DNA of 64,000 bases from CBDAQV01 sp965199335 (GCA_965199335.1 CBDAQZ010000001.1:372001-436000); one strand, 5' to 3'. Numbered from the stretch's first letter, positions 25,790 through 35,109 are shown. Numbers and translations: made by a program. Notes: generated by a model from the sequence alone, not told the origin.

Positions 25790-27973
25790 ATGATTAGACA
25801 ATACGAACTGGTCGAGCGCGTTAAGGCCTACGATCCCGATGCGGACGAGGATGCCCTTAACCGCGCCTATGTCTATGCGATGAAGATGCATGGCAGCCAG
25901 GTAAGGGCATCCGGCGATCCCTATTTCTCCCATCCGCTCGAGGTTGCCGGCATCCTGACCGGCATGAAGCTGGATACGGCCTCTATCGTCACCGCTCTGC
26001 TGCACGATGTGGTGGAGGATACGCCGGCCCGCCTTGACGACATCAAGAAGATGTTCGGGCCCGAGATAACCCAGCTGGTCGATGGCGTTACAAAGCTTGC
26101 CCGCATCAAGATGCAGGGCGACGGCGTCAACAAGAACTCCAGCGAATCCCAGGCGGAGAATTTCCGTAAGCTGGTGCTGGCCATGAGCCAGGATATCCGC
26201 GTTTTGCTGGTCAAGCTGGCCGACCGGCTGCATAACATGCGCACGCTGCAATATGTCTCTGACGAGAAACGCAAGCGGATCGCGCGCGAAACCCTGGACC
26301 TTTACGCCCCGCTGGCCGAACGGATCGGTATACACCAGATCAAGGACGAGTTGGAGGAGCTATCCTTCAAGGAGCTGTATCCTGAAGCGCATGACAGCAT
26401 CATCGCCCGGCTGCAGTTCCTGCGCAAGGAAGGCGGGGACATCGCCGGCCGTATCATCCTGCAGCTGTACAAGGGACTGCGCGCCGCCGGACTGGACCCT
26501 GAAATCACGGGGCGCGAAAAGGCGCCCTATTCGATCTGGCGCAAGATGCAGCACAAGAACGTGGCGTTCGAGCAGCTGTCGGACATCATGGCGTTTCGCG
26601 TCGTGGTCAAGAATGTCGGCGAATGCTACCAGGCGCTGGGCGAGATCCACAGCCAGTATCATCTGGTCCCGGGACGCTTCAAGGACTACATCTCCACCCC
26701 GAAGCCGAACGGCTACAAGAGCCTGCACACCACCGTCATAGGACCGGAAAAGCAGCGCATCGAAATCCAGATCCGTACCGCCGACATGCACGAGACCGCC
26801 GACCTGGGCGTGGCGGCGCACTGGAGCTACAAGCAGGGCAAGGAGCGCGACGCCCAGGCGGAGGGTGCGCAATATCGCTGGCTGCGCGAATTGCTGGAGA
26901 TTCTGGAACATGCGCAGAAGCCCGAGGAATTCCTCGAGCATACCAAGCTGGAACTGTTCCAGGAGCAGGTATTCTGCTTCACGCCCAAGGGCGATATCTT
27001 CAGCCTGCCGCGCGGGGCGACGCCGGTCGACTTCGCCTATGCCGTGCATTCGGATATCGGCGACCACTGTGTCGGCGCCAAGGTCAACGGGCGCATCGTT
27101 CCGCTGAACTCGCAGCTTTCGAACGGCGATCAGGTGGAGATTTCGACATCGAAGACGCAGGCGCCGTCGCCCGCGTGGGAACGCTTCGTCATTACCGGCA
27201 AGGCGAAAGCCCGCATTCGCCGCTTCATCCGCAACAAGCAGCGCGAGGAATACTCCAGCCTTGGCCGCGCCATGTTGCAGAAGGTATTCAAGCACGAGGG
27301 TTGCGAGTTTACCGAAAAAGCGGTCCAGGGTGTATTGAAGAACTTCCGCGGCGAGGCGGTGGAGGATCTGTACGCCGAGATCGGCGCCGGCAACCAGTCG
27401 GCCCGTGAAGTCTTCAACGTCATCTTCCCCGGCCAGAAGATCCCGGAAAAGACCATCGGCGACCAGAACGTCGTGCCGCTGGCCCGCGCCCGCGTCAAGC
27501 CGAAGGGCAAAGGCACGGCGCTACCGATCAAGGGGCTGATCCCCGGCATGGCGATCCACTACGCCGGTTGCTGCCACCCTCTGCCGGGCGACCGTATCGT
27601 CGGCATCGTGACAACCGGCAAGGGCGTCACCATCCACACCATCGACTGTGAATCCCTGGAATCGTTCGGCAACATGCCCGAACGCTGGCTGGACGTTTCC
27701 TGGAACGACGAGAGCAACGACGCACCGGACGACAGGGTGGGCCGCCTTCACGTGACCATCATGAACGAAACCGGCGCGCTGGGTACCCTGACCACGGTGA
27801 TCGCGCGCAACAACGGCAACATCATCAACCTGCTGGTCACGACGCGCAGCACCGATTTCTGGGAAATCCTGATCGATGTCGAGGTCAAGGACGTCAAGCA
27901 GCTGACCAACATTATCGCCGCCCTGCGCGCGACGCCTGCAATCAGTACGGTGGAGCGGGCTCGAACGGGATGA
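25790..27973 (+). CDS. rsh: Bifunctional (p)ppGpp synthetase/hydrolase (Rel/SpoT homologue)
   Basis: At 727 aa this is a full-length Rsh. The N-terminal HD hydrolase has YFSHPLEVAGIL, ALLHDVVEDT and VKLADRLHNMRTL, all metal ligands intact. The synthetase domain has SDIMAFRVVV, RFKDYISTPKPNGYKSLHTT and EIQIRT. A TGS domain (VFCFTPKGDIFSLPRGATPVDFAY), a Cys-containing segment (YAGCCHPLPGDRIVG) and a C-terminal ACT domain follow. Most alphaproteobacteria have one such enzyme serving both RelA and SpoT roles. It is the second gene of the rpoZ-parC run. Confidence 0.97.
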   Translation: MIRQYELVERVKAYDPDADEDALNRAYVYAMKMHGSQVRASGDPYFSHPLEVAGILTGMKLDTASIVTALLHDVVEDTPARLDDIKKMFGPEITQLVDGVTKLARIKMQGDGVNKNSSESQAENFRKLVLAMSQDIRVLLVKLADRLHNMRTLQYVSDEKRKRIARETLDLYAPLAERIGIHQIKDELEELSFKELYPEAHDSIIARLQFLRKEGGDIAGRIILQLYKGLRAAGLDPEITGREKAPYSIWRKMQHKNVAFEQLSDIMAFRVVVKNVGECYQALGEIHSQYHLVPGRFKDYISTPKPNGYKSLHTTVIGPEKQRIEIQIRTADMHETADLGVAAHWSYKQGKERDAQAEGAQYRWLRELLEILEHAQKPEEFLEHTKLELFQEQVFCFTPKGDIFSLPRGATPVDFAYAVHSDIGDHCVGAKVNGRIVPLNSQLSNGDQVEISTSKTQAPSPAWERFVITGKAKARIRRFIRNKQREEYSSLGRAMLQKVFKHEGCEFTEKAVQGVLKNFRGEAVEDLYAEIGAGNQSAREVFNVIFPGQKIPEKTIGDQNVVPLARARVKPKGKGTALPIKGLIPGMAIHYAGCCHPLPGDRIVGIVTTGKGVTIHTIDCESLESFGNMPERWLDVSWNDESNDAPDDRVGRLHVTIMNETGALGTLTTVIARNNGNIINLLVTTRSTDFWEILIDVEVKDVKQLTNIIAALRATPAISTVERARTG

Positions 27974-28035
27974 AGCGCCTAACCGTTGACCTCCAGGTTA
28001 GAAAGGTTTATAAATACTTAAGATAAGGATTTTAT

Positions 28036-28434
28036 ATGCCCTATACATATACCGAAGAATTCAAAACCGAAGTCCTGGACTTCTATCAGGGCCGTACGAA
28101 ATTGGGCGGCATGCGGAAAAGGCTGGAAGCAGGCGAGGATATCGGCGAGGCCTTATTGGTTGGCGTAACATCCACAGAAACATTGCTTCCCTCTGAAGTA
28201 TTTGCCGCTTTCAAGCATATCAAAGGCGAAGAGATTATCACCGATCCGATAGCTTTGAAAAACTGCGACTATGTCATTTCAAGATTTGAATATGCTGCCA
28301 AGGCAGAAAAACTGTATGAGAAATTCCTTCTTCTCCAAGCCGAGCAGGAATGGACATTTACTGGAAAAGCAATTGTTCTTGCCGATAGTCCGCGTCCTAG
28401 CGTTATTCCACCGACGAGCCTAAAAACTTCATGA
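28036..28434 (+). CDS. Hypothetical protein between rsh and acpS
   Basis: This 132-aa soluble protein is not recognised. It begins MPYTYTEEFKTEVLDFYQG and is rich in Glu and Lys with several predicted helices (PSEVFAAFKHIKGEE, RFEYAAKAEKLYEKFLLLQAE). It has an AAGGA ribosome site and its stop overlaps the acpS start in ATGA, so it is very probably translated and coupled to acpS. It is visibly poorer in GC than its neighbours, hinting at acquisition. In many alphaproteobacteria pdxJ occupies the slot before acpS; this protein is not PdxJ. Confidence 0.7.
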   Translation: MPYTYTEEFKTEVLDFYQGRTKLGGMRKRLEAGEDIGEALLVGVTSTETLLPSEVFAAFKHIKGEEIITDPIALKNCDYVISRFEYAAKAEKLYEKFLLLQAEQEWTFTGKAIVLADSPRPSVIPPTSLKTS

Positions 28435-28838
28435 TCCTCGGCATCGGCAACGACCTCGCTGACATACGCCGCATCGAAAAGACCATCGCCCGCTACGGCG
28501 ACCGGTTCCTTGATCGCTGCTTTACCCCGCTTGAGCAGGCTAAAGCGGGGCGTCACACGCGGCCTGCCGAAACCTACGCCAAACGCTTTGCCGCCAAGGA
28601 GGCATGCGCCAAGGCTCTGGGCACCGGCCTCAGCCGGGGCGTCTACTGGCGCGACATGGGCGTCGTCAATCTTCCCGGCGGGCGTCCGACCCTGGAATTG
28701 ACCGGCGGGGCACTGGAACGCTTGCGCGCGATCACGCCTTCGGGCATGACGGCATCAATATTTCTTACGCTCACGGACGAGGTGCCGCTGGCGGAAGCTT
28801 TTGTCATCATCTCCGCGGAGCCTGCACAGCCCTTATGA
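28431..28838 (+). CDS. acpS: Holo-[acyl-carrier-protein] synthase
   Basis: This 135-aa enzyme transfers phosphopantetheine from CoA to apo-ACP. Motifs are MILGIGNDLADIRRIEK (magnesium-binding Asp) and AKRFAAKEACAKALGTG (catalytic Glu/Lys). Length and both motifs are standard. It overlaps the upstream unknown gene and the downstream lepB by 4 nt each (ATGA), so the three are translationally coupled. Confidence 0.96.
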   Translation: MILGIGNDLADIRRIEKTIARYGDRFLDRCFTPLEQAKAGRHTRPAETYAKRFAAKEACAKALGTGLSRGVYWRDMGVVNLPGGRPTLELTGGALERLRAITPSGMTASIFLTLTDEVPLAEAFVIISAEPAQPL

Positions 28839-29596
28839 CGTATAACCAGGAAACGCCGCCGCCTGTCGTGAAGAAGCCGAAGAAGGCCGAAAGTCTCAAC
28901 GAGACCTTCAAAACCATTGTTTACGCCGTATTGATCGCGCTCGTGATCCGCACCTTTACCTGGCAACCGTACAATATCCCATCGGGTTCGATGATCCCGA
29001 CGCTGCTGGTCGGCGACTACCTTTTCGCCTCAAAATTCGCCTATGGGTTTAGCGAGTTCTCGTTTCCCATCGATTTTCCGATCTTCAATGGCCGTTTCAT
29101 GGGCCATATGCCGACACGCGGCGATGTCGTCATTTTCAAGCTGCCGGCGGATAACAGCACCGATTACATCAAGCGCATCGTCGGTTTGCCCGGCGACAAG
29201 ATCCAGGTGACGCACGGCCAGCTCTATATCAACGACAAGGCAGTGCCGCGTACCCAGATGGCTGATTATACCGATGAAACCGGTGTCCATCGCCGCTTCA
29301 TGGAGACGCTGCCCAATGGCGTGAAACATGAAATATTGCAGGATGGCGACGACGGCCAGCTGGATAATACCCAGGTCTACAACGTGCCTTACAACCACTT
29401 CTTCTGCATGGGCGACAACCGCACGAACTCGCTGGACAGCCGGGTGCTGGATGATGTCGGCTACGTGCCTTATATCAATCTCGAAGCGAAGGCGGGATTG
29501 ATGTTCTTCTCGCTCGACGACAGCGCGCATTTCTGGGAATTCTGGAAGTGGCCTCACGCCCTGCGCACCAGCCGCCTGTTCCAAAGCGTAAAGTGA
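28835..29596 (+). CDS. lepB: Signal peptidase I
   Basis: This 253-aa inner-membrane protease removes Sec/Tat signal peptides. One N-terminal membrane anchor (TIVYAVLIALVIRTFTW) precedes the catalytic Ser motif PSGSMIPTLLVGDYLF. The catalytic Lys box is DYIKRIVGLPGDKIQ, and GDNRTNSLDSR is box E. The start ATG overlaps the acpS stop in ATGA; a much longer open frame upstream only reads through acpS. The next gene, rnc, starts within its stop codon. Confidence 0.96.
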   Translation: MTYNQETPPPVVKKPKKAESLNETFKTIVYAVLIALVIRTFTWQPYNIPSGSMIPTLLVGDYLFASKFAYGFSEFSFPIDFPIFNGRFMGHMPTRGDVVIFKLPADNSTDYIKRIVGLPGDKIQVTHGQLYINDKAVPRTQMADYTDETGVHRRFMETLPNGVKHEILQDGDDGQLDNTQVYNVPYNHFFCMGDNRTNSLDSRVLDDVGYVPYINLEAKAGLMFFSLDDSAHFWEFWKWPHALRTSRLFQSVK

Positions 29597-30255
29597 CGTC
29601 GCAGACTGCGCTCGAACAGGCGCTCGGGCACGAGTTTTCGAACCCTGACCTGCTTCTGCGCGCGCTGACGCACGCTTCGTTCTCGCGGCAGAATTACGAG
29701 CGGCTGGAGTTTTTGGGCGACCGCGTTCTGGGTCTCATCATCGCCGAATGGCTGAGCGAATTGCACCCGCAGGCTGACGAGGGCGTTCTGGCCAAGGCGT
29801 TGGCGGCGCTGGTCGCACGCGACAGTCTTGCCGGTGTGGGCCGCAATATCGGAGTGGGGGAGGCGCTGCGTGTTTCCGCCGCCGATGAGACAACCGGCGC
29901 GCGAGACAATTCATCGATCCTTGCCGATGCCTGCGAGGCTATCATCGCCGCGCTCTACCTCGATGCCGGGCTGGAGGTCGCGCGCAGCTTCGTCCGTACC
30001 CATTGGCGCGATGTGATCGACTCACCGCCTGAAACGGGCGATACGAAAACACGGCTGCAGGAATGGACGCAGGCGCGCGGGTTGGGATTGCCGGCTTATA
30101 CGGAAACCGGCCGGGAAGGTCCCGACCATGCACCGAGCTTCATTGTCGAGGTGCAGGTAAAGGGGTATCCGCCGCAATCGGCGGCGGGACCATCGAAACG
30201 AACGGCAGAACGTGCCGCCGCCGAGGCGATGCTGCGTGCTTTGGAGCAGACATGA
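29593..30255 (+). CDS. rnc: Ribonuclease III
   Basis: This 220-aa double-strand RNA endonuclease processes rRNA and regulates mRNAs. The catalytic signature is ERLEFLGDRVLGL (with NYERLEFLGD), with the second acidic site at LADACEAIIAALYLD. A C-terminal dsRNA-binding domain follows (TRLQEWTQARGL, GPSKRTAERAAAEAML). It starts at GTG inside the lepB stop (GTGA overlap), and its own stop overlaps the era start (ATGA). The lepB-rnc-era order is widely conserved. Confidence 0.97.
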   Translation: MTSQTALEQALGHEFSNPDLLLRALTHASFSRQNYERLEFLGDRVLGLIIAEWLSELHPQADEGVLAKALAALVARDSLAGVGRNIGVGEALRVSAADETTGARDNSSILADACEAIIAALYLDAGLEVARSFVRTHWRDVIDSPPETGDTKTRLQEWTQARGLGLPAYTETGREGPDHAPSFIVEVQVKGYPPQSAAGPSKRTAERAAAEAMLRALEQT

Positions 30256-31160
30256 CGACACGCTGTGGATTTATCGCGCTGATCGGCGCCCCGAACGCTG
30301 GCAAATCGACGCTGCTCAATGCGCTGGTCGGCGCAAAGCTGGCGATCGTCAGCCCCAAGGTGCAAACGACGCGGACGCGCATCCTGGGCATCCTGATGGC
30401 CGAACAGACCCAGATGCTGTTCGTCGATACGCCCGGCATCTTTGTCCCGAAACGCAGGCTGGACCGCGCCATGGTCAACGCCGCCTGGACCGGTGCGCAG
30501 GATGCCGACCTGGTGATCCTGCTGGTCGATTCCACGGAGCGACTGTCGCGGGATGCCAGGGCGATCATCGAGGAGTTGCAGAAGGGGGGGCGTAAGGTGA
30601 TCGCCGCCCTGACCAAGATCGACCTGTCCGACCGTGAGAAACTGCTGCCCTTGGCGGCGCAATTGAACGAAACCGGCGTTGTGACAGACATCTTCATGAT
30701 CTCCGCCACCAAGAACGATGGACTGGACGACCTGAAGGCGCATCTGGCGAAGGCGTTGCCGGAAGGTCCATATCTCTATCCCGAGGACGAGATTTCGGAC
30801 CAGCCGATGCGCCGGTTGGCGGCCGAGGTGACACGGGAGCAGCTCTACCTGCAGCTGAACCAGGAATTGCCCTACGAGGCGACAGTGGAAACCGAGCTTT
30901 GGGAGGAATTCGACAATGGCAGCCTGAAGCTCAGCCAGGTGATCTTCGTCGAGCGCGACGGTCAGCGCAAGATCATCCTGGGCAAGGGTGGCGCGCGCAT
31001 CCGGGAGATCGGCACCAAGGCCCGGCTGGAACTGGAGGCCATGATGCAGCGCCGGGTCCACCTGACCCTGTTCGTCAAGGTGCGCGGCGAATGGGGCGAC
31101 GACGCCGAGCGTTACCGCGAGATGGGACTGGACTACGCACCGGACGAAAAAACGAATTAA
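30252..31160 (+). CDS. era: GTPase Era, 30S ribosome assembly
   Basis: This 302-aa GTPase has G1 GAPNAGKST, G3 DTPG and G4 TKID. The switch-region effector motif is SPKVQTTRTRILG. The C-terminal KH domain (ERDGQRKIILGKGGARIREIG) binds the 3' end of 16S rRNA. Length is normal. It ends the lepB-rnc-era coupled set. Confidence 0.97.
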   Translation: MTTRCGFIALIGAPNAGKSTLLNALVGAKLAIVSPKVQTTRTRILGILMAEQTQMLFVDTPGIFVPKRRLDRAMVNAAWTGAQDADLVILLVDSTERLSRDARAIIEELQKGGRKVIAALTKIDLSDREKLLPLAAQLNETGVVTDIFMISATKNDGLDDLKAHLAKALPEGPYLYPEDEISDQPMRRLAAEVTREQLYLQLNQELPYEATVETELWEEFDNGSLKLSQVIFVERDGQRKIILGKGGARIREIGTKARLELEAMMQRRVHLTLFVKVRGEWGDDAERYREMGLDYAPDEKTN

Positions 31161-31212
31161 CTTGGATTTTAGATAATTGGCATATTCTTGCCCTGTAACA
31201 GGAGAGGCAGCC

Positions 31213-31377
31213 ATGGAAACACGCATCGAACGACTGAAGACATTGTTCGCCGCCTCGACCGTCACGCCATTGCCTCGGCGTCCGGGTATTCATTTGCAGG
31301 ATCCGCGCAGCATTTCACCTGCAATCGCGGCTTACGCCCTCGGCAAGTCGGGTCAGGAAATCCGCCTCGATAGTTGA
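31213..31377 (+). CDS. Small basic protein, unknown
   Basis: This 54-aa frame starts METRIERLKTLFAASTVTP behind a strong AGGAGAGG, better than most sites in the window. There is no membrane helix or known motif; the second half is SISPAIAAYALGKSGQEIRL. It is co-directional with era and recO, so it may be a real small gene of this run, but homologues would be needed to be sure. Confidence 0.5.
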   Translation: METRIERLKTLFAASTVTPLPRRPGIHLQDPRSISPAIAAYALGKSGQEIRLDS

Positions 31378-31441
31378 CTGAACGTTGATCTGAGGCGCTA
31401 AGGCGCGCTAGAGTTGGCCTCATTCCAAAGTGAGACCAATT

Positions 31442-31651
31442 ATGTCTTCGCGTTCCTACGATACCGGTGTCAAAGCCCTGCAGGATTTGCTGCCGCCGCT
31501 TGAGGATTGCCCAAACTGCGGCAGCAAGGCGGCCAAGCCAAAGCCGAAATCGGAGGCGATAAGGCGCGGCGGTTATATTGCTTTGGCTACGTTGTCGGGC
31601 CTTGCCCTGCATTTCATAAGCCGGCCAGGAAAAAAGCGCCGTCGCTTCTGA
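31442..31651 (+). CDS. Small protein with CPNC motif and one membrane helix
   Basis: This 69-aa frame starts MSSRSYDTGVKALQDLLPP. CPNCGSK (half of a zinc ribbon) is followed by a Lys-rich stretch, one hydrophobic segment (GGYIALATLSGLALHFI) and a basic tail (KKRRRF). Its stop overlaps the recO start in TGATG, which supports translation. A four-amino-acid longer start (31430) is possible. No family recognised. Confidence 0.5.
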   Translation: MSSRSYDTGVKALQDLLPPLEDCPNCGSKAAKPKPKSEAIRRGGYIALATLSGLALHFISRPGKKRRRF

Positions 31652-32394
31652 TGGATTGGCAGGACGAAGGTTTCATCCTCGACCGCCGCGCGCACGGAGA
31701 AACTGCCGCTATCGTAACGGCACTGACCCTGGAACACGGCCGGCATGCGGGGCTGGTGCATGGCGGGCAGGGAGCCAGGAAGACCGGCCTGTTGCAGATC
31801 GGCAACCGCCTGCGCCTGACCTGGCGGGCGCGGCTGCCCGAGCATCTGGGTACCTATGAGACCGAGATGGTTTCCAGCCGCATTGGCTACATTATCCACG
31901 ATCCAGGCCGTCTCGCCGCGCTGCAATCGGCTGCGGCGCTGGTGCAGCTGGCCCTGCCCGAACGCGAACCGCATCCCACCCTGTTCCATGCCTTCGAGGC
32001 GCTGGAGGATGCGCTGGCTGGCGAAGCATGGGCGCCAGCCTATGTCTTCTGGGAATTCCGCTTCCTGCAATCGCTGGGGTTTTCCATCGACCTTGCCGCC
32101 TGCGCCGTAACGGGCCAGACGCACGACCTGGCCTTCGTCAGCCCCCGATCGGGTCGTGCCGTGTCGGAGGAGGGGGCAGGCGAGTACCGCGACAAGCTGC
32201 TGAAACTGCCACCCTTCCTGATCGGCGGTGCCTATAAAGGCGAACAGGACCTGGTCGACGGGCTGAGGCTGACCGGTCATTTCATAGAGCGGCACATTAC
32301 GTCTGCCTATAATGCACCGTTACCTCCTGTGCGTGAACGACTGATGGAAATCTGTCGTGCAATGGCCATGAATTCTGCTAAAGAATCGGTGTGA
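31651..32394 (+). CDS. recO: DNA repair protein RecO
   Basis: This 247-aa protein begins MDWQDEGFILDRRAHGETAAI, the OB-fold N-terminus of RecO. The helical domain (GTYETEMVSSRIGYI, FEFRFLQ-like FWEFRFLQSLGFSIDL) and C-terminal SAYNAPLPPVRERL match the alphaproteobacterial form. These lack the classic four-Cys zinc site; only one Cys is near CAVTGQ. RecO loads RecA with RecR and RecF. The stop overlaps the parC start (GTGA). Confidence 0.92.
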   Translation: MDWQDEGFILDRRAHGETAAIVTALTLEHGRHAGLVHGGQGARKTGLLQIGNRLRLTWRARLPEHLGTYETEMVSSRIGYIIHDPGRLAALQSAAALVQLALPEREPHPTLFHAFEALEDALAGEAWAPAYVFWEFRFLQSLGFSIDLAACAVTGQTHDLAFVSPRSGRAVSEEGAGEYRDKLLKLPPFLIGGAYKGEQDLVDGLRLTGHFIERHITSAYNAPLPPVRERLMEICRAMAMNSAKESV

Positions 32395-34601
32395 CTGAAA
32401 CACCCGGAATCATAGAGCAGACGCTGCAAAGCCTTCTGGGCGAGAAATATCTTGCCTATGCGCTGTCCACCATCACCGCCCGTTCGCTGCCCGATGTGCG
32501 CGACGGGCTGAAGCCGGTGCATCGGCGGCTGTTGCATGCGATGCGCGAATTGCAGCTTTCGCCCAACAACCAGCCCAAGAAATCGGCCCGCGTCGTCGGC
32601 GACGTGATCGGCAAGTTCCACCCGCATGGCGATACCGCCGTGTACGAGGCGATGGTGCGGCTGGCGCAGGAATTCTCGGTCCGCTATCCGATGGTCAAGG
32701 GCGAAGGCAATTTCGGCAGCATCGACGGCGATGGCGCCGCAGCCATGCGTTATACCGAGGCCCGCCTGACCGAAGTCGCGATGGCGATGCTGGAAAGCAT
32801 CGACGAGGATACGGTCGATTTCCGTCCGACCTATAGTGGCGAGGATACCGAGCCTGTCGTGCTTCCCGGGGCTTTCCCCAACCTGCTGGCCAACGGCTCG
32901 GCGGGCATCGCGGTCGGCATGGCGACTTCCATCCCGCCGCACAATGTGGGTGAGGTTTGCGAGGCGCTGCTGCTTTTGCTGGACAAGCCTTCCGTCACCA
33001 CCGAGGAGCTGCTGGCGAAGATGCCGGGACCGGATTTCCCGACCGGCGGCGTGGTGATCGATCCGCCCGCCGCCATGGTTCAGGCCTATGCCACCGGACG
33101 CGGGGGCTTCACTATCCGCGCGCGCTGGGAAAAGGAAATGCTGGGGCAGGGAATGTGGCAGGTGGTCGTCACCGAAATCCCCTATCAGGTGCAGAAGGCG
33201 AAGCTGTTCGAGAAAATGGCGGAGCTGGTCGAGGACAAGAAGATCCCCCTGATCGAGCGCGTCGCCGATGAATCCGCCGAAGACGTGCGCATGGTCATCG
33301 TGCCGAAAAGCCGCAACATCGACGAAGCGCTTATGATGGAGGCGCTGTTCCGCCAGACCGATCTGGAGGTGCGCTTCCCGTTGAACATGAATGTCCTGGA
33401 CGACCAGGGTCGCATCCCGAAGCTGATGGATCTGAAGTCCGTCCTGCGTGCTTTCCTGAACCATCGGCACGAGGTGCTGCAGCGCCGCACGCGCTTCCGC
33501 CTTGCCGCGATCGACGAGCGTCTGGAGCGACTTGCCGGCTTCCTGATCGCCTATCTGAATCTCGATGAGGTGATCCGCATCATCCGCGAGATCGACGAAC
33601 CGAAACCGGCGCTGATGAAGGCATTCAAACTCAGCGACGTGCAGGCCGAGGCGATCCTGAACATGCGCCTGCGCTCGCTGCGCAAGCTCGAGGAAATGGA
33701 GTTGCGCCGCGAGCACGAGAAGCTGACGGAGGAACGCGCAGGCCTGGCTTCGCTGCTCGACGACGAGAAGAAGCGGTGGAAGGCCATCGCGGGCGAGATC
33801 CGCGTCATCCGCGCCAAGTTCGGCGGTGAGACCGTGCTGGGCAAACGCCGCACCACGTTCGCCGAAGCGGTCGCCATCGACGTACCGCTGGAAACGGCGC
33901 TGATCGAGAAGGAACCGGTGACGATCCTGTGTTCCGATCGCGGCTGGATACGCGCCGTGCGCGGTCACAACCAGACGGTCGACGACCTGAAATACAAGGA
34001 AGGCGACAAGGGGCGTTTCGTGCTGGAGGCGCAAACCACAGACCGCCTGCTGGTGTTCGGCTCGAACGGGCGCATCTATACGATGGGTTGCGACAAGCTG
34101 CCGCGCGGGCGCGGCTTCGGCGAGCCGGTGCGCCTGATGGTCGATCTTCCCGACGATGCCGAAATCGTGGCGATGGAGCTGTACAGGCAAGGGGCGAAAC
34201 TTCTGCTGGCTTCCTCGGATGGACGCGGCTTCATCGTCGGCCAGGACGATGTGCTGGCGCAGACCCGCGCCGGCCGGCAGGTGCTGAATCTGGAAGACAA
34301 GGTGACAGCGAGGTTCTGCCTTGCAGTCATCGGCGATCACCTGGCCGTGGCGGGCAACAACCGCAAGCTGGCGGTCTATCCGCTGGCCGAGGTGCCGGAA
34401 ATGGCGCGCGGCCGCGGCGTGGCGCTGATCAAGAAAGGCGTCGATGTCGTCGACATGAAAACATTCGTGCTGGCCGAGGGCCTGAGCTGGAGATCGGGGG
34501 AGCGCACGCGTACCGTTCCCGATGTCCGCCCCTGGCTGGGCAAGCGCGCGCAATCGGGGCGTACCGTCCCCGAGGGCTTTCCGAAAAACAACAGGTTTTG
34601 A
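32391..34601 (+). CDS. parC: DNA topoisomerase IV subunit A
   Basis: This 736-aa type IIA topoisomerase subunit decatenates daughter chromosomes. It has YALSTITARSLPDVRDGLKP, the quinolone-resistance-determining region KFHPHGDTAVYEAMVRLAQ (Thr where E. coli ParC has Ser80, Glu retained), and the catalytic Tyr in AAMRYTEARLT. A coiled-coil linker (RREHEKLTEERAGLA) and a degenerate C-terminal beta-pinwheel follow. It is ParC rather than GyrA because the GyrA box is absent and the length is short. The start is GTG. Confidence 0.95.
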   Translation: MTETPGIIEQTLQSLLGEKYLAYALSTITARSLPDVRDGLKPVHRRLLHAMRELQLSPNNQPKKSARVVGDVIGKFHPHGDTAVYEAMVRLAQEFSVRYPMVKGEGNFGSIDGDGAAAMRYTEARLTEVAMAMLESIDEDTVDFRPTYSGEDTEPVVLPGAFPNLLANGSAGIAVGMATSIPPHNVGEVCEALLLLLDKPSVTTEELLAKMPGPDFPTGGVVIDPPAAMVQAYATGRGGFTIRARWEKEMLGQGMWQVVVTEIPYQVQKAKLFEKMAELVEDKKIPLIERVADESAEDVRMVIVPKSRNIDEALMMEALFRQTDLEVRFPLNMNVLDDQGRIPKLMDLKSVLRAFLNHRHEVLQRRTRFRLAAIDERLERLAGFLIAYLNLDEVIRIIREIDEPKPALMKAFKLSDVQAEAILNMRLRSLRKLEEMELRREHEKLTEERAGLASLLDDEKKRWKAIAGEIRVIRAKFGGETVLGKRRTTFAEAVAIDVPLETALIEKEPVTILCSDRGWIRAVRGHNQTVDDLKYKEGDKGRFVLEAQTTDRLLVFGSNGRIYTMGCDKLPRGRGFGEPVRLMVDLPDDAEIVAMELYRQGAKLLLASSDGRGFIVGQDDVLAQTRAGRQVLNLEDKVTARFCLAVIGDHLAVAGNNRKLAVYPLAEVPEMARGRGVALIKKGVDVVDMKTFVLAEGLSWRSGERTRTVPDVRPWLGKRAQSGRTVPEGFPKNNRF

Positions 34602-34622
34602 TCGATAACCGGAGGAATTTAG

Positions 34623-34994
34623 ATGGGATTTTTTTCTAAGCTGTTTTCCTCTGCGCCGGTCGCTAACGCCGAACCGAAAGGTGAACCGGAGATACAGGCG
34701 ATCCTGGTCTACATGGGCGAGGACGGGTTGGCGGACGAGGTCTATGCCGACTACGACATCCATACGCTTTCGGACCAGCTGATCGATATCATGGAACCAC
34801 AGTCGTTGGGCGAATACGATGGCGAGGAGAGCGGTGTCGGGGGCACCACCCTGTTCATCTATAGCGAGGATGCCGAGAGGTGCTTCAAGGCGATCGAGAA
34901 GACTCTGCGCGCTTATCCTTTATGCGCCAATGCTCGCGTCGTCATTCGCCAAGGCGAACCGGGCGCGCCGCAACGGGAAGTGCGATTTTCATAA
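34623..34994 (+). CDS. Hypothetical small acidic protein after parC
   Basis: This 123-aa soluble protein starts MGFFSKLFSSAPVANAEPKG behind a good GGAGG, 21 bp after parC. It is acidic in the middle (QSLGEYDGEESGVGGTTLF) and has an alpha/beta pattern (AILVYMGEDG; AERCFKAIEKTLRAYPL; ARVVIRQGEPG). No family recognised. The position at the end of the housekeeping run suggests co-transcription with parC. A palindromic repeat follows directly. Confidence 0.75.
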   Translation: MGFFSKLFSSAPVANAEPKGEPEIQAILVYMGEDGLADEVYADYDIHTLSDQLIDIMEPQSLGEYDGEESGVGGTTLFIYSEDAERCFKAIEKTLRAYPLCANARVVIRQGEPGAPQREVRFS

Positions 34995-35000
34995 TTATCA

Positions 35001-35109
35001 CTTCTCCCAGCGGGAGATGTCGCCCGGCGTAGCCGGGCGGGTGAGGGGCTATCGCCACAGGTGGATCAGCCCCTCACATTGTCCCTATCCCGCTGGGAGA
35101 GGGACAGGG
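35001..35109. repeat. Palindromic intergenic repeat, CTCACCC type (copy B)
   Basis: Same skeleton as 10719-10812: CTTCTCCCAGCGGGAGA at the left, CGGGTGAGGGGCT paired with AGCCCCTCAC in the middle, and CCCGCTGGGAGAGGGA at the right, which also pairs with the left arm. An extra hairpin (CGCCCGGCGTAGCCGGGCG) is present in this copy. It separates the parC run from thrS. Confidence 0.7.

Noticed and set aside
32307..34763. Very long minus-strand open frame opposite parC (and similar ones opposite the helicase, hppA, metH and rsh)
   Set aside because: They are antisense shadows of high-GC coding sequence: composition is rich in Arg, Gln, His and Asp, there is no family match, and the opposite strand holds a clear gene.
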